A program made the position numbers and the translations under genes. From assembly GCF_028769735.1 (NCBI RefSeq), contig NC_088200.1, forward strand, positions 72,516,046 to 72,580,045: 64,000 bases of DNA. The letters run 5' to 3'. This DNA comes from Zonotrichia leucophrys gambelii (taxonomy: Eukaryota > Chordata > Aves > Passeriformes > Passerellidae). Positions 23,030-35,335 of the stretch are shown here, one piece after another. The notes below the pieces were generated by a model, which was not told the DNA's origin, made no database searches, and saw nothing but the letters and a program-made list of their open reading frames with translations. Numbering within the stretch: the first letter of the stretch is position 1; each line of letters begins with the position of its first letter.

Positions 23030-23300
23030 ATAAACAATAAATATAACTTACATATACAAGATATATATATAAATAGATAGATAAATATATAGGTATATAA
23101 TACTTGTAAGTATTATATATAATATATAATAAGTATTATATATAAGAAGTATTATATATAGTATATATTATATATATAAGATTATAAATAACATAAATAA
23201 TATTATAAATAATAAGATAATTAAGTATTATATATAATGTATATAATATATATATAAGATTATAAATAGCATAAATAATATTATAAATAATAAGATAAGT
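23030..23300. repeat. AT-rich array with a 78-bp tandem duplication
   Basis: TATATA-type sequence in which the segment starting at 23176 ('ataagattataaata') recurs at 23254 with one visible change (taac to tagc). Confidence 0.85.
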
Positions 23301-26105
23301 AATCAGTACAACTCCAGCCAGTCTTCAGACAGGTAATTTTCATTCAAACAGGTTTTTAAAAAGAGGAGAGAGATATTTCTAAATTAGAGCACCTGTGGTT
23401 TAAAAGCAATGGCACTTAACACAGTGTTTTAGTCTTATTGATTATTCAAAATGAGGTGTTATATTTTCCTTTTGCCTTCCAGCATTGCAAGTGACTTTTC
23501 CTTGTACTTCTGCCCCTTTTTGGATCTAATTCTGCTGTTTGCTCCTCTGTGAAGAAATTTTCTCTCGTGAAGCCGCTGCCAGTGTAAATTGAAAGGGTAA
23601 TTTCTGGAGAGTTTTGAACATTGTGCCCATAATTCTTTTTATCAGAAACACATAAGAACTGCAGTTCTGCTATCTCTGTGAGGATAATATTAGCAGAGTT
23701 CTCATCATCTTTGCACTGTCCTTACTGGAGTCTTAGCTTTGTGTTAAGAGCTCTTCTGGAGGCATTCCATAAAATTAAATGGAGATTAATTGGTTTCTAT
23801 GTTTCTAAGCCACTGTAAAAACTAGAATAATAAGATGAGGAAATTGTCTTTTTGAAAGTTTTTTTTTCCTGCTGTTGAAAAATTTTATCACTAAAGAGTT
23901 ATTTTCCTCTCCCATCCTGTAAAACTTTTACTAATGGCAAAGAATCATTCATTATATGTCTTAAAAGAAAACTGTAAACAGTAAGAAATAAGAATCAATG
24001 TGATTATTGAGCACAATTTATATCCCCAAAGTTTCAGTAATGCAAAAGCAAATTACAGGAGAACTTCCAGTATCTCAGTTATTGTATTCTGCTCATATTA
24101 GTCATGGTGAGTTTCTGGCTAGAAAGATGAAAAATGCAGTTTTCATATTTAATACCTGATATTTAATCTTTGAAAATCCCACCAAAAAATGGAATGAGGA
24201 GGTGATTTAGTGGTATAAAATGGGACAGGAAATGTCACAGGATTTAGAAGCCAAACCAGTGCATTTTGTGACCTTTGCTGTTGTCCTCTGGTGCTCATCT
24301 GAAATCCACCATGGATTTCTCTGCTTAGGAAGAACCTTTTCTTCAGTCATTCCCCATTGTCTGCAGAGGGTTATTCCCACAGTGAGGAAAATTGAGAATG
24401 GGTTTCTTTGCTGCTGACCAAATCTTTGCGGCAGGATCTTCACTGGACCTTCTCTGATTTTTGAGTCCTCTCATCTCTGCCTCTGTTTCTTCATGCAGGG
24501 GCTGAGTCTCGGTATCCTCATCTGAAAATACATTTAGGAGGGATTAGCTGAGGCATGGGAGCCAGGACACTTTTGAAATGCATTATAATCTGAAATAATT
24601 CAGTGCTCCTCTTAGGAACAGTTTTTAATTTAATCTACTCATAATGGAAAGGGAGAAATAAAGTGTCAAGGGGAAAAACACATGTAAACATGTGAAACGT
24701 AGGTAGCTACTTGTACTTATATTCCTATGTTACCTCACATTCTGTTTTACTTAGTTAATCTTGGCTGATAGGTGTCTGTTGCCCAATCCAAATATTTGGC
24801 TCCTGTTTAAATTGAATACTTCAAGTAATTTGCCAGTGTATTGTTTGCTCTCAGTGTGGTCAGAGAACACACCAGTGGCTATTCAGACCATTTTTTTTTT
24901 CTCTAAGTTGAAACTTTTAAATGAATATTTTATATGAATATTTTAAATGGAAATCTTTGCTAAAAGGTATTTTTTTAGTTAGTATCAATAAAGGATTTTT
25001 ACAAACCAACCTGTGAGCCAGAAGGGGAGAGGCAGAGGTGCTTTCTCAGATCTGTGAGATCCTCAGCATTCTGTAAGAGAACCTTCAAGACTTTGTTGGA
25101 AGTGGGAAAAGAAACTGACTCAGTTTATCTCAGGAAATTGCAGTTATTAAAAAAAAAAAAGAAAAAAAAAAAGAAAATAGGTGGAAAAAGCAGAATTTTC
25201 GAGCTAAACAGAAATCTTTTCTGCATCCCAGCTGCTTACAGGAATATATCTACTAATGCCAGACTGAGACTGGCTCTGGTTACTGATGGGAACCATCTCC
25301 TCATGCTAATTTAGCTGGTTTAATAGATGCCCAGAAGCCTGGGGTTATTTAGCTAAAAGCAGGTTTACAGTAGAGTTTTGAAATGGAATCTGTTATGAGA
25401 GAGACTCATCCTTCACTTGCTGGAAGTCCTGAGCAGAAATAACCCAAACCCTGTGTACACCATGCAGGTGACTGCTGCAGCAGCTGTGGAAACCCCTGGG
25501 CTCACATTTCCACTTAAAATGCTCTGGATTGAGCACTTTTCAATTCCACTTTTAATCAGCCTCTCGAGCCCTTCTGGAAACAGCATTTTGGGGGTATTTT
25601 TCTTGCCAGGGGAGTTTCAGTGCCGTGAAAGGTTACAGTACAGTTTCAGATCCGTAATCTTCATTTTGGTTTGTGGGCACGACCTGGATTCCCTCCCTTT
25701 TCAAGGGAAGGAATGGATTTGCAAGGTATGGGTTTGTGTTCTGCATGTTGGAAGGAATTTGAGGTCTGACTGTCCAAGATCAGCAATAATCAGTAATAAA
25801 AACAGGCAATATCAGAGAGGCAGCTCCAAACACACCTGTGACAGCCCAGCGAGGTTGTGCTGGGTCTGGCTGGGGTGGAGATGATTCCTTTGAGTGGAAG
25901 GCCATAAATTGCTGAGATTTTGGGTTTTGCTGGATTGTATCGTCACGGTTTTTGCTCTCAGTGCCTCCCCTGCCCCACAGAGAGCAGGCTGTGGGTTTTT
26001 GGGGGTGACCTGGTCTGACCAAAGGGTTTTCCACAGAATGTGTTGTCATGCCCAGCAATGAAACCTTGGGCCGGTTTGAGGTGGATTGAGGGTCTGCCCC
26101 CACAG

Positions 26106-26433
26106 CTGGCATAAAGCTTTCATTGACTGTGATATTTATAAACACAAATGAATAAATAAATGCTGTTGTGAAGCTGTTACAAGAGAGGTAGTCTGAAGCA
26201 TTTTAGAATTGAAAATTTGTAAAAAGCTAGTATAGAAAAAGAGCTGCACCATATTTCATCCAGCATTTTACCTTTTATTTAGTGATATGGCACCATGCAT
26301 TTGCTGCCAGTCTCCACTGGGACCATCTCCATCATTCCTTTTGCTCCTGTCTGAAGCCCCTGCTCCAGATTAGCTTCATGTTTCACCCATTAAACTGCTG
26401 AGCCATGCCCACAGAGCTGAGGGTCACCCTGGG
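26106..26433 (+). repeat. Unidentified repeat C, copy 1
   Basis: This segment matches 41700-42038 in the same orientation at roughly 70 per cent identity with small indels. Shared words include 'ctggcataaagctttyattg', 'aaacacaaatgaataaat', 'gttgtgaagctgttacaa' and 'ttaaactgctga'. I do not recognise the family. Confidence 0.75.
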
Positions 26434-26881
26434 AATGTGGAGGCAGAACAAACCTTGGTTTTTTCTTTGCTGTGAGTGCCACCACTAAAGCTGGAACCTG
26501 TTGCTGTTCTCTTCAGTGAGGTAATGGATAACCAGCAGTGAATTTGAACGCTGCCCTGCAGGCAATTAACTGCAGGTTGCTCCAACCTTGTTTTTCCCAG
26601 GCAGTCCTTGGCACTGATTTGTCCCCTTTTCCCTGGATTTCTCCATGGAACCGAATTAAAATCCCCTTCAAAGTCCCACATAACTCTGCCTGCTTGACAC
26701 CTCCCTCTGCAGCGTGTTGTGTCCCCTTGGATCTCTCTCTGACCACTCAGGCCTGCCTCACTTTATCCCTTGAGCCTCTTTTCACCATCTCTGTGTTTTC
26801 ATTTGTGCTGCCACATGTGGGAAGCTGTTTGTGGTGTTGTCACTGGAATGTTCTTGCTGATGGAGTGGAGATGGACCAGGT

Positions 26882-26928
26882 GGATTCTGGAGGTCCCTTC
26901 CAACCTCAGACTTTCTGTGATTGCACTT
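26882..26928 (+). mobile_element. CR1 LINE extreme 3' end
   Basis: 'ggaggtcccttccaacctca' followed by 'tctgtgattg' is the usual CR1 terminus. Only the last 45 or so bases remain. Confidence 0.65.
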
Positions 26929-26967
26929 GGAAAAGCTGTCCTTGACCCCTCACCCTGCAGTTTTCAG

Positions 26968-27035
26968 CATTAGATATATGTATTAGATAGATAGATAGAT
27001 ATGTAATATATTAGATATTACATATTAGATATGTG
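26968..27035. repeat. Short (GATA)/(ATAT) microsatellite
   Basis: Runs of tagatagatagata with interspersed ttagatat units. Confidence 0.8.
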
Positions 27036-29350
27036 TCATTAGAGCTGCACATTTTAGTTAAGCTCCAGCCCTATCTCATCATTAATTCCTGTACCACTAC
27101 AAAAGGGGAATTATCTACATGTGAGCACCATTTGCCTAAATAAGCTGTCACATTTCCCTCTAATTTATACCCTGCTGCTTCATTGTCTTTGGATTACAAG
27201 TGCCCTAGGCTGAGGAGTTTACTTATTGTTCCTATTTGGAAAATATTTCATCTATCAACACAACCGGTAAGAAATAAGCAGAAAATGATTTTTGGGTGCA
27301 GTGAAATTATCACTTTATGGCTGTGGCCTTCCACAGGAGCGTTGCTGCAAGTCTGCACGTGGTGTCCATCTGTTTCTGTGGTTCTGGAAAGCCAAAATGA
27401 AACTTCAGCCCTAACTGAGGCTGAAATTCTTGTGCACGTGCGCTGTCCCCCATCCTGCTGTCACCCAGCAAGCTGTTCCAGATCATGGTGGCACTTTGAA
27501 ACCCTGGATTCACCAAACCCAGGAGGATTTCCAGAGCTGACAAAGGCTGACGTGCACTTTTGCAGGTGGTGGTTTGCTCTTTGCTCTCTGGGTATTTGAA
27601 AAATTGTTGTGGTAATGAGGATGTGGTAAATGCGTAAGTCCTACCTTAAAGGTTTTGGTAGCAAAACCTTTGGCGGGGTCTCACTTAACCCGAGGAAAAA
27701 AGGAATTATTTGTCTATCTCTGAATTGTTAATTAGTCCCTGTAGTACTCAAGGTATGTAAGCAACATAAAACAACAATAGAAGCACAACAGTGATTATAA
27801 ATACAGGTTTGAAGGCTGTGCTGTTGACCTTCCCAGGAGCCTGTGTTCAACAACTGCACTTCAAAAGAGTGGGGATACTTTAAATTTGTTCACTGAGGGT
27901 TTATAGACTCATGGTGTGTGTAGGTGATCAGCTGTAATGTGAATATTCTCTATCCTGTGCATATCCTGTGCAATAATTACATATTAATCTGTAATTATGT
28001 GAACACAACTTTTTTTGAAAATCTACTTTCCTTCCCGTCTGAACTTAACAAGTAAAACCAATTCTGTCTGGGTGCTGCTTGTGACTAAACTAATTTCTTA
28101 AATCAATCCTTATGAATAAAATCTTAGTAGTGGTGCTAGGATTTAACTCATTTCTCAGTTGCAGGCATATTGCTAAAGAAAACTTGAATTGTCCTCTGTC
28201 TCTTGTTTGAACAGTGAATCCCAGACAACTTGTGGAGCTTCACCTTTGCCAGAGTGCAATCAGTGCTGCCAAGGAGAGTTCAAGGGTTTTCTGGGCATTT
28301 GTACATTGGGCAGAGGAGAGGGATCTTTCATCTCGCTCAGGCAGTTTGCAGTGGAGACATATATAAGAATTTCAGGGGAAAAAAACCCTTTTCAGCAGCA
28401 CCCTTGCATCTGTGGAAAGACCAGTTTAAGCCCAGAGTTACAGATAAATTGGATTTATAAACACAGCGGCCACAAATTGCAATGCGAACAGATGTGCATC
28501 CTACCTCATTTAAAAAAAAGCATTTTTGTGTGTTGTGTGATCCAGTTGTTCTGTTAAGCAAAGCTGGAATTCCTCCCTTTTCATGTTTTTTGGTTTCTCT
28601 GCATCCTGCTGGAGCAGCCAGAAGAGAGTGTAGCACCAGAGAAAACTTGGGGGATTAAAGCAGGAGACAAAAACTTGAATGGAAACAGTCTTTCCATTCA
28701 AAACCGTAAATTAGTACAGGAAGAGATGCTGGGAACAAACCTACTGTCTTCTTTAGGGAAAAGTTAAATTCTGGCTCACTCTGATCATGCCCACCATTTG
28801 TTGCGGCTGCATGAATGTTTTGTGGGAATCAACAAAGCTTAGTGTTTCTCCACCAACTTGTGGTAAATATAAATATTCTCAACCTCTCTCCCTTCCTCTC
28901 TCAGAGGCAAATGAATTTAACAGGACTGAATGTAAATCTATGCAAATCTCCTCCTTCGCAGAGGCGTTTTTCCCTTTCTGTTCCTCTCTCAGCTCTGAAA
29001 CTGCACCTTCCTTGTAGACGAGAGCTTTGGGTGGTTTCTAATATTTTCTGGCGTTTCTCATACGTGAATGAATCTCTGTGTGGTCACACAGACCTTCTCA
29101 GAATCTGGCAGTTTTCAGCCCAAACCAATAGTTTCATCCCCAAAAAGGCGTCTGAGGGAGCGAGTACGGGCAGGCTGGAATGGGAACACGGGCTGTGCTC
29201 AGTGCAAGGTGGAAACAAAGCTGGGCCTGGAGCAGCTTTGGGTTTGTGTGCATTTGCTCCACAGCTGACCTTAACGTGCTCACTTCACTGCTCAGAGCAC
29301 ACCTCAGGCTGCGTGGTGCTTTGGGAAAGTGATGGAAAATTGCCCTACAG

Positions 29351-29734
29351 TGTCGCAGACATCCTTTATGGAAAATCCTTTCCTTAGGATTGTTCCTCAT
29401 GAGAAGCTGAGAGGGCTCAGGAACAAAATGTAAACAATGATTATCTGCTGCTGTGGGATGCAACTGGTGCATCTGGGATTGGGCTCATGTGGTTGTTTCT
29501 AATTAATGGCCAATCACAGTCAGCTGGCTCAGACTCTCTGTCCAAGCCACAAACCTTCGTTATCATTCCTTCCTATTCTATTCTTAGCTAGCCTTCTGAT
29601 GAAATCCTTTCTTCTATTCTTTTAGTATAGTTTAAATGTAATCTATATCATAAAATAATGAATCAGCCTTCTGAAACATGGAGTCAGATCCTCATCTCTT
29701 CCCCCATCCTGAGACCCCTGTGAACACTGTCACA
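29351..29734 (+). mobile_element. Solo LTR, type B, copy 1
   Basis: It begins TGTCGCAGAC and ends ACTGTCACA, and is flanked by a perfect 6-bp duplication, ctacag, at 29345-29350 and 29735-29740. No internal retroviral sequence is present. Its sequence is nearly identical to the reverse complement of 30802-31190. The polyadenylation region lies near its 3' end ('ataaaataatgaatc'). Confidence 0.9.
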
Positions 29735-30801
29735 CTACAGAACCCAGCTATTCTGTAATCTCACCAACTTTTACCCTCCGTGTGTACTGAATATTGCTGC
29801 TGTGGTCTCTGGAGAGAGAAAAAGGAAATTTGCCACCCTGCTCCTGCCACTGCAAGTTTTCATTATTTTTATTATTTGTAGGGTGAATATGACTTCCTGA
29901 AAGTGATGGTTTCACATTTCAATATGGGTCCACTTGCCATAGAAAGGGTATAGCAGCCTTGCATGCTACCCATAACTTCAGTAAAATGACAGTAGCAGAA
30001 TTTGTTTATCTGTGGTGGTCAAACCCTTCAGGACATCTTCTAAAGCAGCACCAGCCAGACATGCTGTCTTCCTTCTGTTTGTGGATTATTACCCCTTTCA
30101 GCAGTGCTCATCAATCACTGGGTTTCCCTTAATGGTAGGGAATGAGTGATAGCCAAAGGCAGGAGTGATTTGTCTTTCCTTAGCTTTGCATTTCACTTCC
30201 CTGTGCTGAAGAAGTTACACAGTTCATTCTGCTCCAAGGTTGGCTCAGCCTTCTGCACGAAATGATTGTGATCAAAGCTTCACTTCACAAAGGAGCTTGA
30301 AGAGGTCATTTAAAAAGGACAGAATAGCAATTTTTTGGCTTTTAAACCAATCCTCAGTTCATTTTTGTAGCTGCACAAATGTATTTCCCCTTCCAGGAAA
30401 AGCTTTTAATATTGTTTATTGGTTGCTTTGGTTTTGTTGTGGTTGGAGTTTTTTTGGCTTTTTTTTTTTTTGCCTGAATTTTGTGTTGTGTTGTGCCATT
30501 GATGAGTTTCTGCTGGTTCATTACCATTTCCCTGCCTTTATTTTCCCTCTGCCTTGGTTTATCGCCTTCCTCTTCTGCTTCCCCTTATCTCTTTCTTCTC
30601 TCTCATCCTTGTTGGTCCCCCAACCCCTCAGGGCTTCCCAGCAGCAGGAGCCATCAGCACCTCTCAGTTCCAACTCCTGTAATTCCTGTTGTAATTTGTG
30701 ATGTAATTTGCATTGGCTGCACAATTTCTGGGACAAAAGGCCCTTTTCACTGCATTTTCCATGCTCACAATGATATTTTCCAGGTGATCATGGCACTCAC
30801 C

Positions 30802-31190
30802 TGTGACAGTGTTCACAGGGGTCTCAGAATGGGGGAAGAGATGAGGATCTGACTCCATGTTTCAGAAGGCTTGATTCATTATTTTATTATATAAATTACA
30901 TTAAAACTGTACTAAAAGAATAGAAGAAAGGATTTCATCAGAAGGCTAGCTAAGAATAGAAAAAGAAAGAATGATAACGAAGGTTTGTGTCTCGGACAGA
31001 GAGTCCGAGCCAGCTGACTGTGATTGGCCATTAATTAGAAACAACCACATGAGACCAATCCCAGATGCACCTGTTGCATCCCACAGCAGCAGATAATCAT
31101 TGTTTACATTTTGTTCCTGAGCCCTCTCAGCTTCTCATGAGGAACAATCCTAAGGAAAGGATTTTTCATAAAAGATGCAGATCTGTGACA
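30802..31190 (-). mobile_element. Solo LTR, type B, copy 2 (inverted)
   Basis: The + strand begins TGTGACAGTG and ends ATCTGTGACA, the reverse complement of copy 1. The hexamer ctcacc occurs just before it (30796-30801) and 2 nt after it (31193-31198), a probable target-site duplication with a small insertion. Identity to copy 1 looks above 90 per cent by eye. Confidence 0.88.
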
Positions 31191-34100
31191 CTCTCACCCA
31201 CTGGGACGTTTCAAAGCTGATGACCAAACCTTTTTTGCTGTGTGTGTTAGTGCCTCGTCCTATCACAAACAGCAAAATCTATTTCATTAGCCACTGGGGG
31301 AAATAATTATCCTCTGCAGATGTCTGCTTCTGATAAACTCCATTTATGGATTTGGAGATCCTTTCCAGTAGGAAGATAAAACACATTGTCTACTTCATTT
31401 GATGTGGTCCTGGATCCACAGAGAATTCCCTATTCCGTGTAAAACTCCAGCCACCTGCAGTAGGTTGGTTCTATTAAATTCATCACCCAAGTGCAAACAG
31501 CAAATGGAAATCCTGGTTTATTATTTATCCCCTTGTCAAGGGCAGAAATCCCTCACTGCGTTTTGGGCACGGATCAATGAAAAGATGACGTTTTTAGGCA
31601 CTGAACCAAGCCCTGGATTTCAACCTTTGTGTGCCCCTTGTCTCATGCCACTGTGGTGGTGCTGACCCCAGTGCAGAACCCTCTGCCCTCACTTTCCTGC
31701 GCAAGCAGGGGTGGCCAGAAGCCTTTGGGCTCCTGCTTTCCTCTGGATTTATCATTTGTGGCCACCCAGCACAAATTATGGAAGTATTTTGCAGATGACC
31801 AAAAAGGGGAGGTGAGAACACTCTTGAATTTCTGCAAGTTATTTGCAGGACCAAGAATAAAATCCACAAATCCCTGGGCTTTGGGGATAACCAGGAGCAC
31901 TTATGGGATGGTTACACCTAATTGTGGATCTCTGGCTGGGAGTTTAATCCTGTTATTTCTGAAAGACATTTTTACACCACACTGAAGATTCTCCAAGTGT
32001 CATGCAACAGTACGGGGGTGTTTAAAAGCGAACACAGGGATGTTGTGCTCTTGCCAACAGCGTTTTCCTGGCCAGAACAATGTTTTTTCTTCCCCAGTGT
32101 GTCACATTTTATAGCTTGGTTCACTTTTTAAGGGCTCCTGGCAGGTCCTTAAGCTCTGGGCTCCATCCAGGAGAAGCAGCCAAAATTAAGCTATGCCAAA
32201 CCACAGCTACTGTGCTGTTGTTTTGTTCTTTTTTGCACAAATTACAGTATTTAGCAAGCACTCATTCCCTGACATTTGCAGCAGTGTCTGAGTTTCTCAG
32301 TGTCTGATTATTAAATAAAAAATAATTATATTAGTCATAAAAAGTCATGGAAAACCTAAAGCAGGATCTTGGGACTTAGTACTACACATAACCTAGATAC
32401 GATCTGAGCTGGAATCTACTCTGTTAATTTGGGTTCTTTCCTGCTTTTTTAAGGGAAAACTTTGATTATTTTTTTTTTAATTTATTTTTTTAAACTTTTA
32501 CCCGCTTGTATTTCTTGTGTTTGGGAAGAATCAGTAGCCCAATTTTCTCCCAGTGCTCTAGGATGTCACCACAATGGATACACATATGGATACACACACA
32601 CCCACAAATATTTATATTTCAGACAGACGTTAAAACACTTTAAGCTGATTTACAGGATGTCTTCAGAGTTTTGAAAAAAAGGGCATTAAAAACCCCACAT
32701 TTTCAGAGCATTGAAAAAGCATTCAGCCTTCTCTGGGGGTAGGGGTGGAGGGTGGGAGACAGCAGCAGCTTTTTAGTACATGCCACCAAAAATAAATTAG
32801 GATTTTCCTTACACAGAGACACAGTGCTTAAAAGAGAAATAAACCCCTGCATTTTGTGTCTCCTCAAGTTCTCTGCCTGGAAATATTTTGACTAAACCTT
32901 TGGGGTGTAGATGTGGTGTTTCTTTTCCATCTCCTCTTCTGCCTTTTCTTCTTGCTTGAGGGTTCATTGGAATATACATAAATTGGAGTGGGAGTTTGGT
33001 CAGGCTCTGCTTGCAATAAAAGAGCAGAGTCTTTCACAGAGTTCTCTCTGTCCTTTATTTCTTACTAGAAGCCAGTTAGATTTAACAAACCCACACCCAG
33101 TGTTTTAAATATTTCATCTCTTACTTGTTTCATCTCTTGCTTTAAAATATTACATTCAAAATAGAGGGGGGTTTTTTAGTCTGATGAGGTCCCCTGCTTC
33201 AGAAACAGAGAAGTCAAATCTCCTATATTCCTAAATATTATATCTATTATATTCCTGAAAGCAGAGAAAAATACTTTCAGGGTGATAAAACTGTGTCTTT
33301 ATGTGAAAAGTGAGACTGAGAGCGTCAACATATTTTCCTGTCATTTGTGGATCTTTTTAATGGGCAAGAATCCATATTGGTAGCCTTGTGTGTCAGCCCT
33401 AAGCCTGTGTAATTTCAATCTTGCCTAAACTCTATTTTCCTTGGAAGAATTACCATTTCTCATCTGTGAAAAGGAACAGAGTCTTTCAGTGCTGTTAAAA
33501 AATTTTCTGACTTTCCCAGGCAGCTTCTGAAAGAGGCAAGCAGAGGTTGTGTTTGTGATTTAGCCTTCCAACGTACAAATATTTGCCAGAATATTTGCTT
33601 TTTCAGTTTGCAGAGGCTCCTCCTCTCGGGAGATAAGGTCAGGCAGCCTCTGAGCCCGGCTCATTCCTCCCCAGCCCCTCTGTAAGACGTTAACTCAGCA
33701 AGAGTTATGAATGAAGAACTTTAATTTTTTATTTTTTTTCACCCTAGGAAATGTTTCCTCCTAGCTGTAGGTTCATGTGAAAGAGATTTCTGCAGAATAA
33801 CAAAGAAAAAAATTATGCATACAGTGAAAATCCAGAAAGTCCTGCTCTTTTCCCAGAGGGTTGGGAAAGAGACTTGGCTTTACAAACATTTGCAAATCTG
33901 TTTTCTCATTAGTTTTGTCTATTGACCTCCCTAATTTTTAGATGCCACTAGTTGCAGGCCTTCTGTGTGCATCTTGTACAAGGAGAGAGCAGCTGGGTGA
34001 AGAGGGGAAAGAGAATTTACCCAGCAAAAAGGAGTTTTAGCACAGGGAAACAAAACTTAAGGCTGAGATGCAGGAGTTGAAGGCAGAAAAGTGTGTATAT

Positions 34101-35174
34101 CTGAAAGGAAAAGATTAAACACAACGAATTCCGCTGAGGAAAAGGCACTGCACTGCAAACTCAAACAAAATTTAAATTAAAAAAAAAAGAAAAAAAAAAA
34201 AAACAGAAAAAAAAAACCAACAACACAGGAGTCACAGTATAAATGACTTATCTCTTTCTTATCTCAAGGAAGAGGTGATTTCGGCCGCATGCTTCCAAAG
34301 GAGGGTTTAAACCTGAAATCCTTTCACAGGTTTTTGGCTGCTGAATGCAGAGCAGGGCAGGAGCAGATAGGAAGGGCAGCAGGGGCTGCTCCAGCTGAGG
34401 TGATTTTACAGCAGGTTGGAACAGGGGTCATTCCCTGGCCCCAGTGCCAGCTCATCCTGAATATTTTAAATATTTTACTGTTGACAACAATTTTAGTTGG
34501 TTCTAAGTCCTTTCCCCTTACCAGATGTTGGCCTGTGAAAATCAGGGAAGATAAAGATGTGCCTGCTTAGCACACTTAAAAATAAAACCACAAACCTTTT
34601 TTCACTTCATAGCTGGGATTCTTCTCTCCTTTTTAAAGAAGGAGAAAGAACAGAGAGACAGAAATGAGGATTATATCTGGTTTTATGGCACAGCCTTCTC
34701 ATAAGAAGGAATAGCACCCTATTCACTTATCTTCTGAACATTTTTTAAAATTAAAGAGCCATCTCAGAGAAAGCCATTGCTACTTGCTGGTGAGTAGCTT
34801 TTGCAATTCTTGGCAGTGGGTAGGAAATTTATAATTGTGCTATACCTGCTGTAGTTCTGAAGTTAGACTGTGGCATGTAAGCATTTCTGTCTAAATTTCA
34901 AATTAAAAATAATATGACAATTTAAAAACTGCTATTAGGAAAAAGTCTTTGTCCCATAGCAGTAACCACTCACTGTTTTGTGTGGTTTATTTGGGTTTGT
35001 TTTGTTAAGTGGCCTTTTTCTGGTAAAACTGCCATAATTCCTCTCACCATTCACCATATCCTGTGAGTTTAAAAACATAATTCTCTGGATGTTATGCTGC
35101 CATGCATGTTCAGGTGAACTCCACGCCCCAGGAAGTCTCTCTGTCTGCTGGAATGCATGTTCTGTGGCCTCAGT

Positions 35175-35272
35175 TAAAAAAATAATAATAAAAAATTTAA
35201 TAATAATGACATTAATTTAATAATAATAACAACAATAACAACAATAACAACAACAACAACAACAACAACAAC

Positions 35273-35315
<43 letters not shown>

Positions 35316-35335
35316 GTGATAGTGATAATAGAAGA
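35175..35335. repeat. Compound (AAC)n(AAT)n trinucleotide array
   Basis: Interrupted AAT/AAC, then about ten AAC units, then about seventeen AAT units, then GTGATA-type remnants. Confidence 0.95.
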
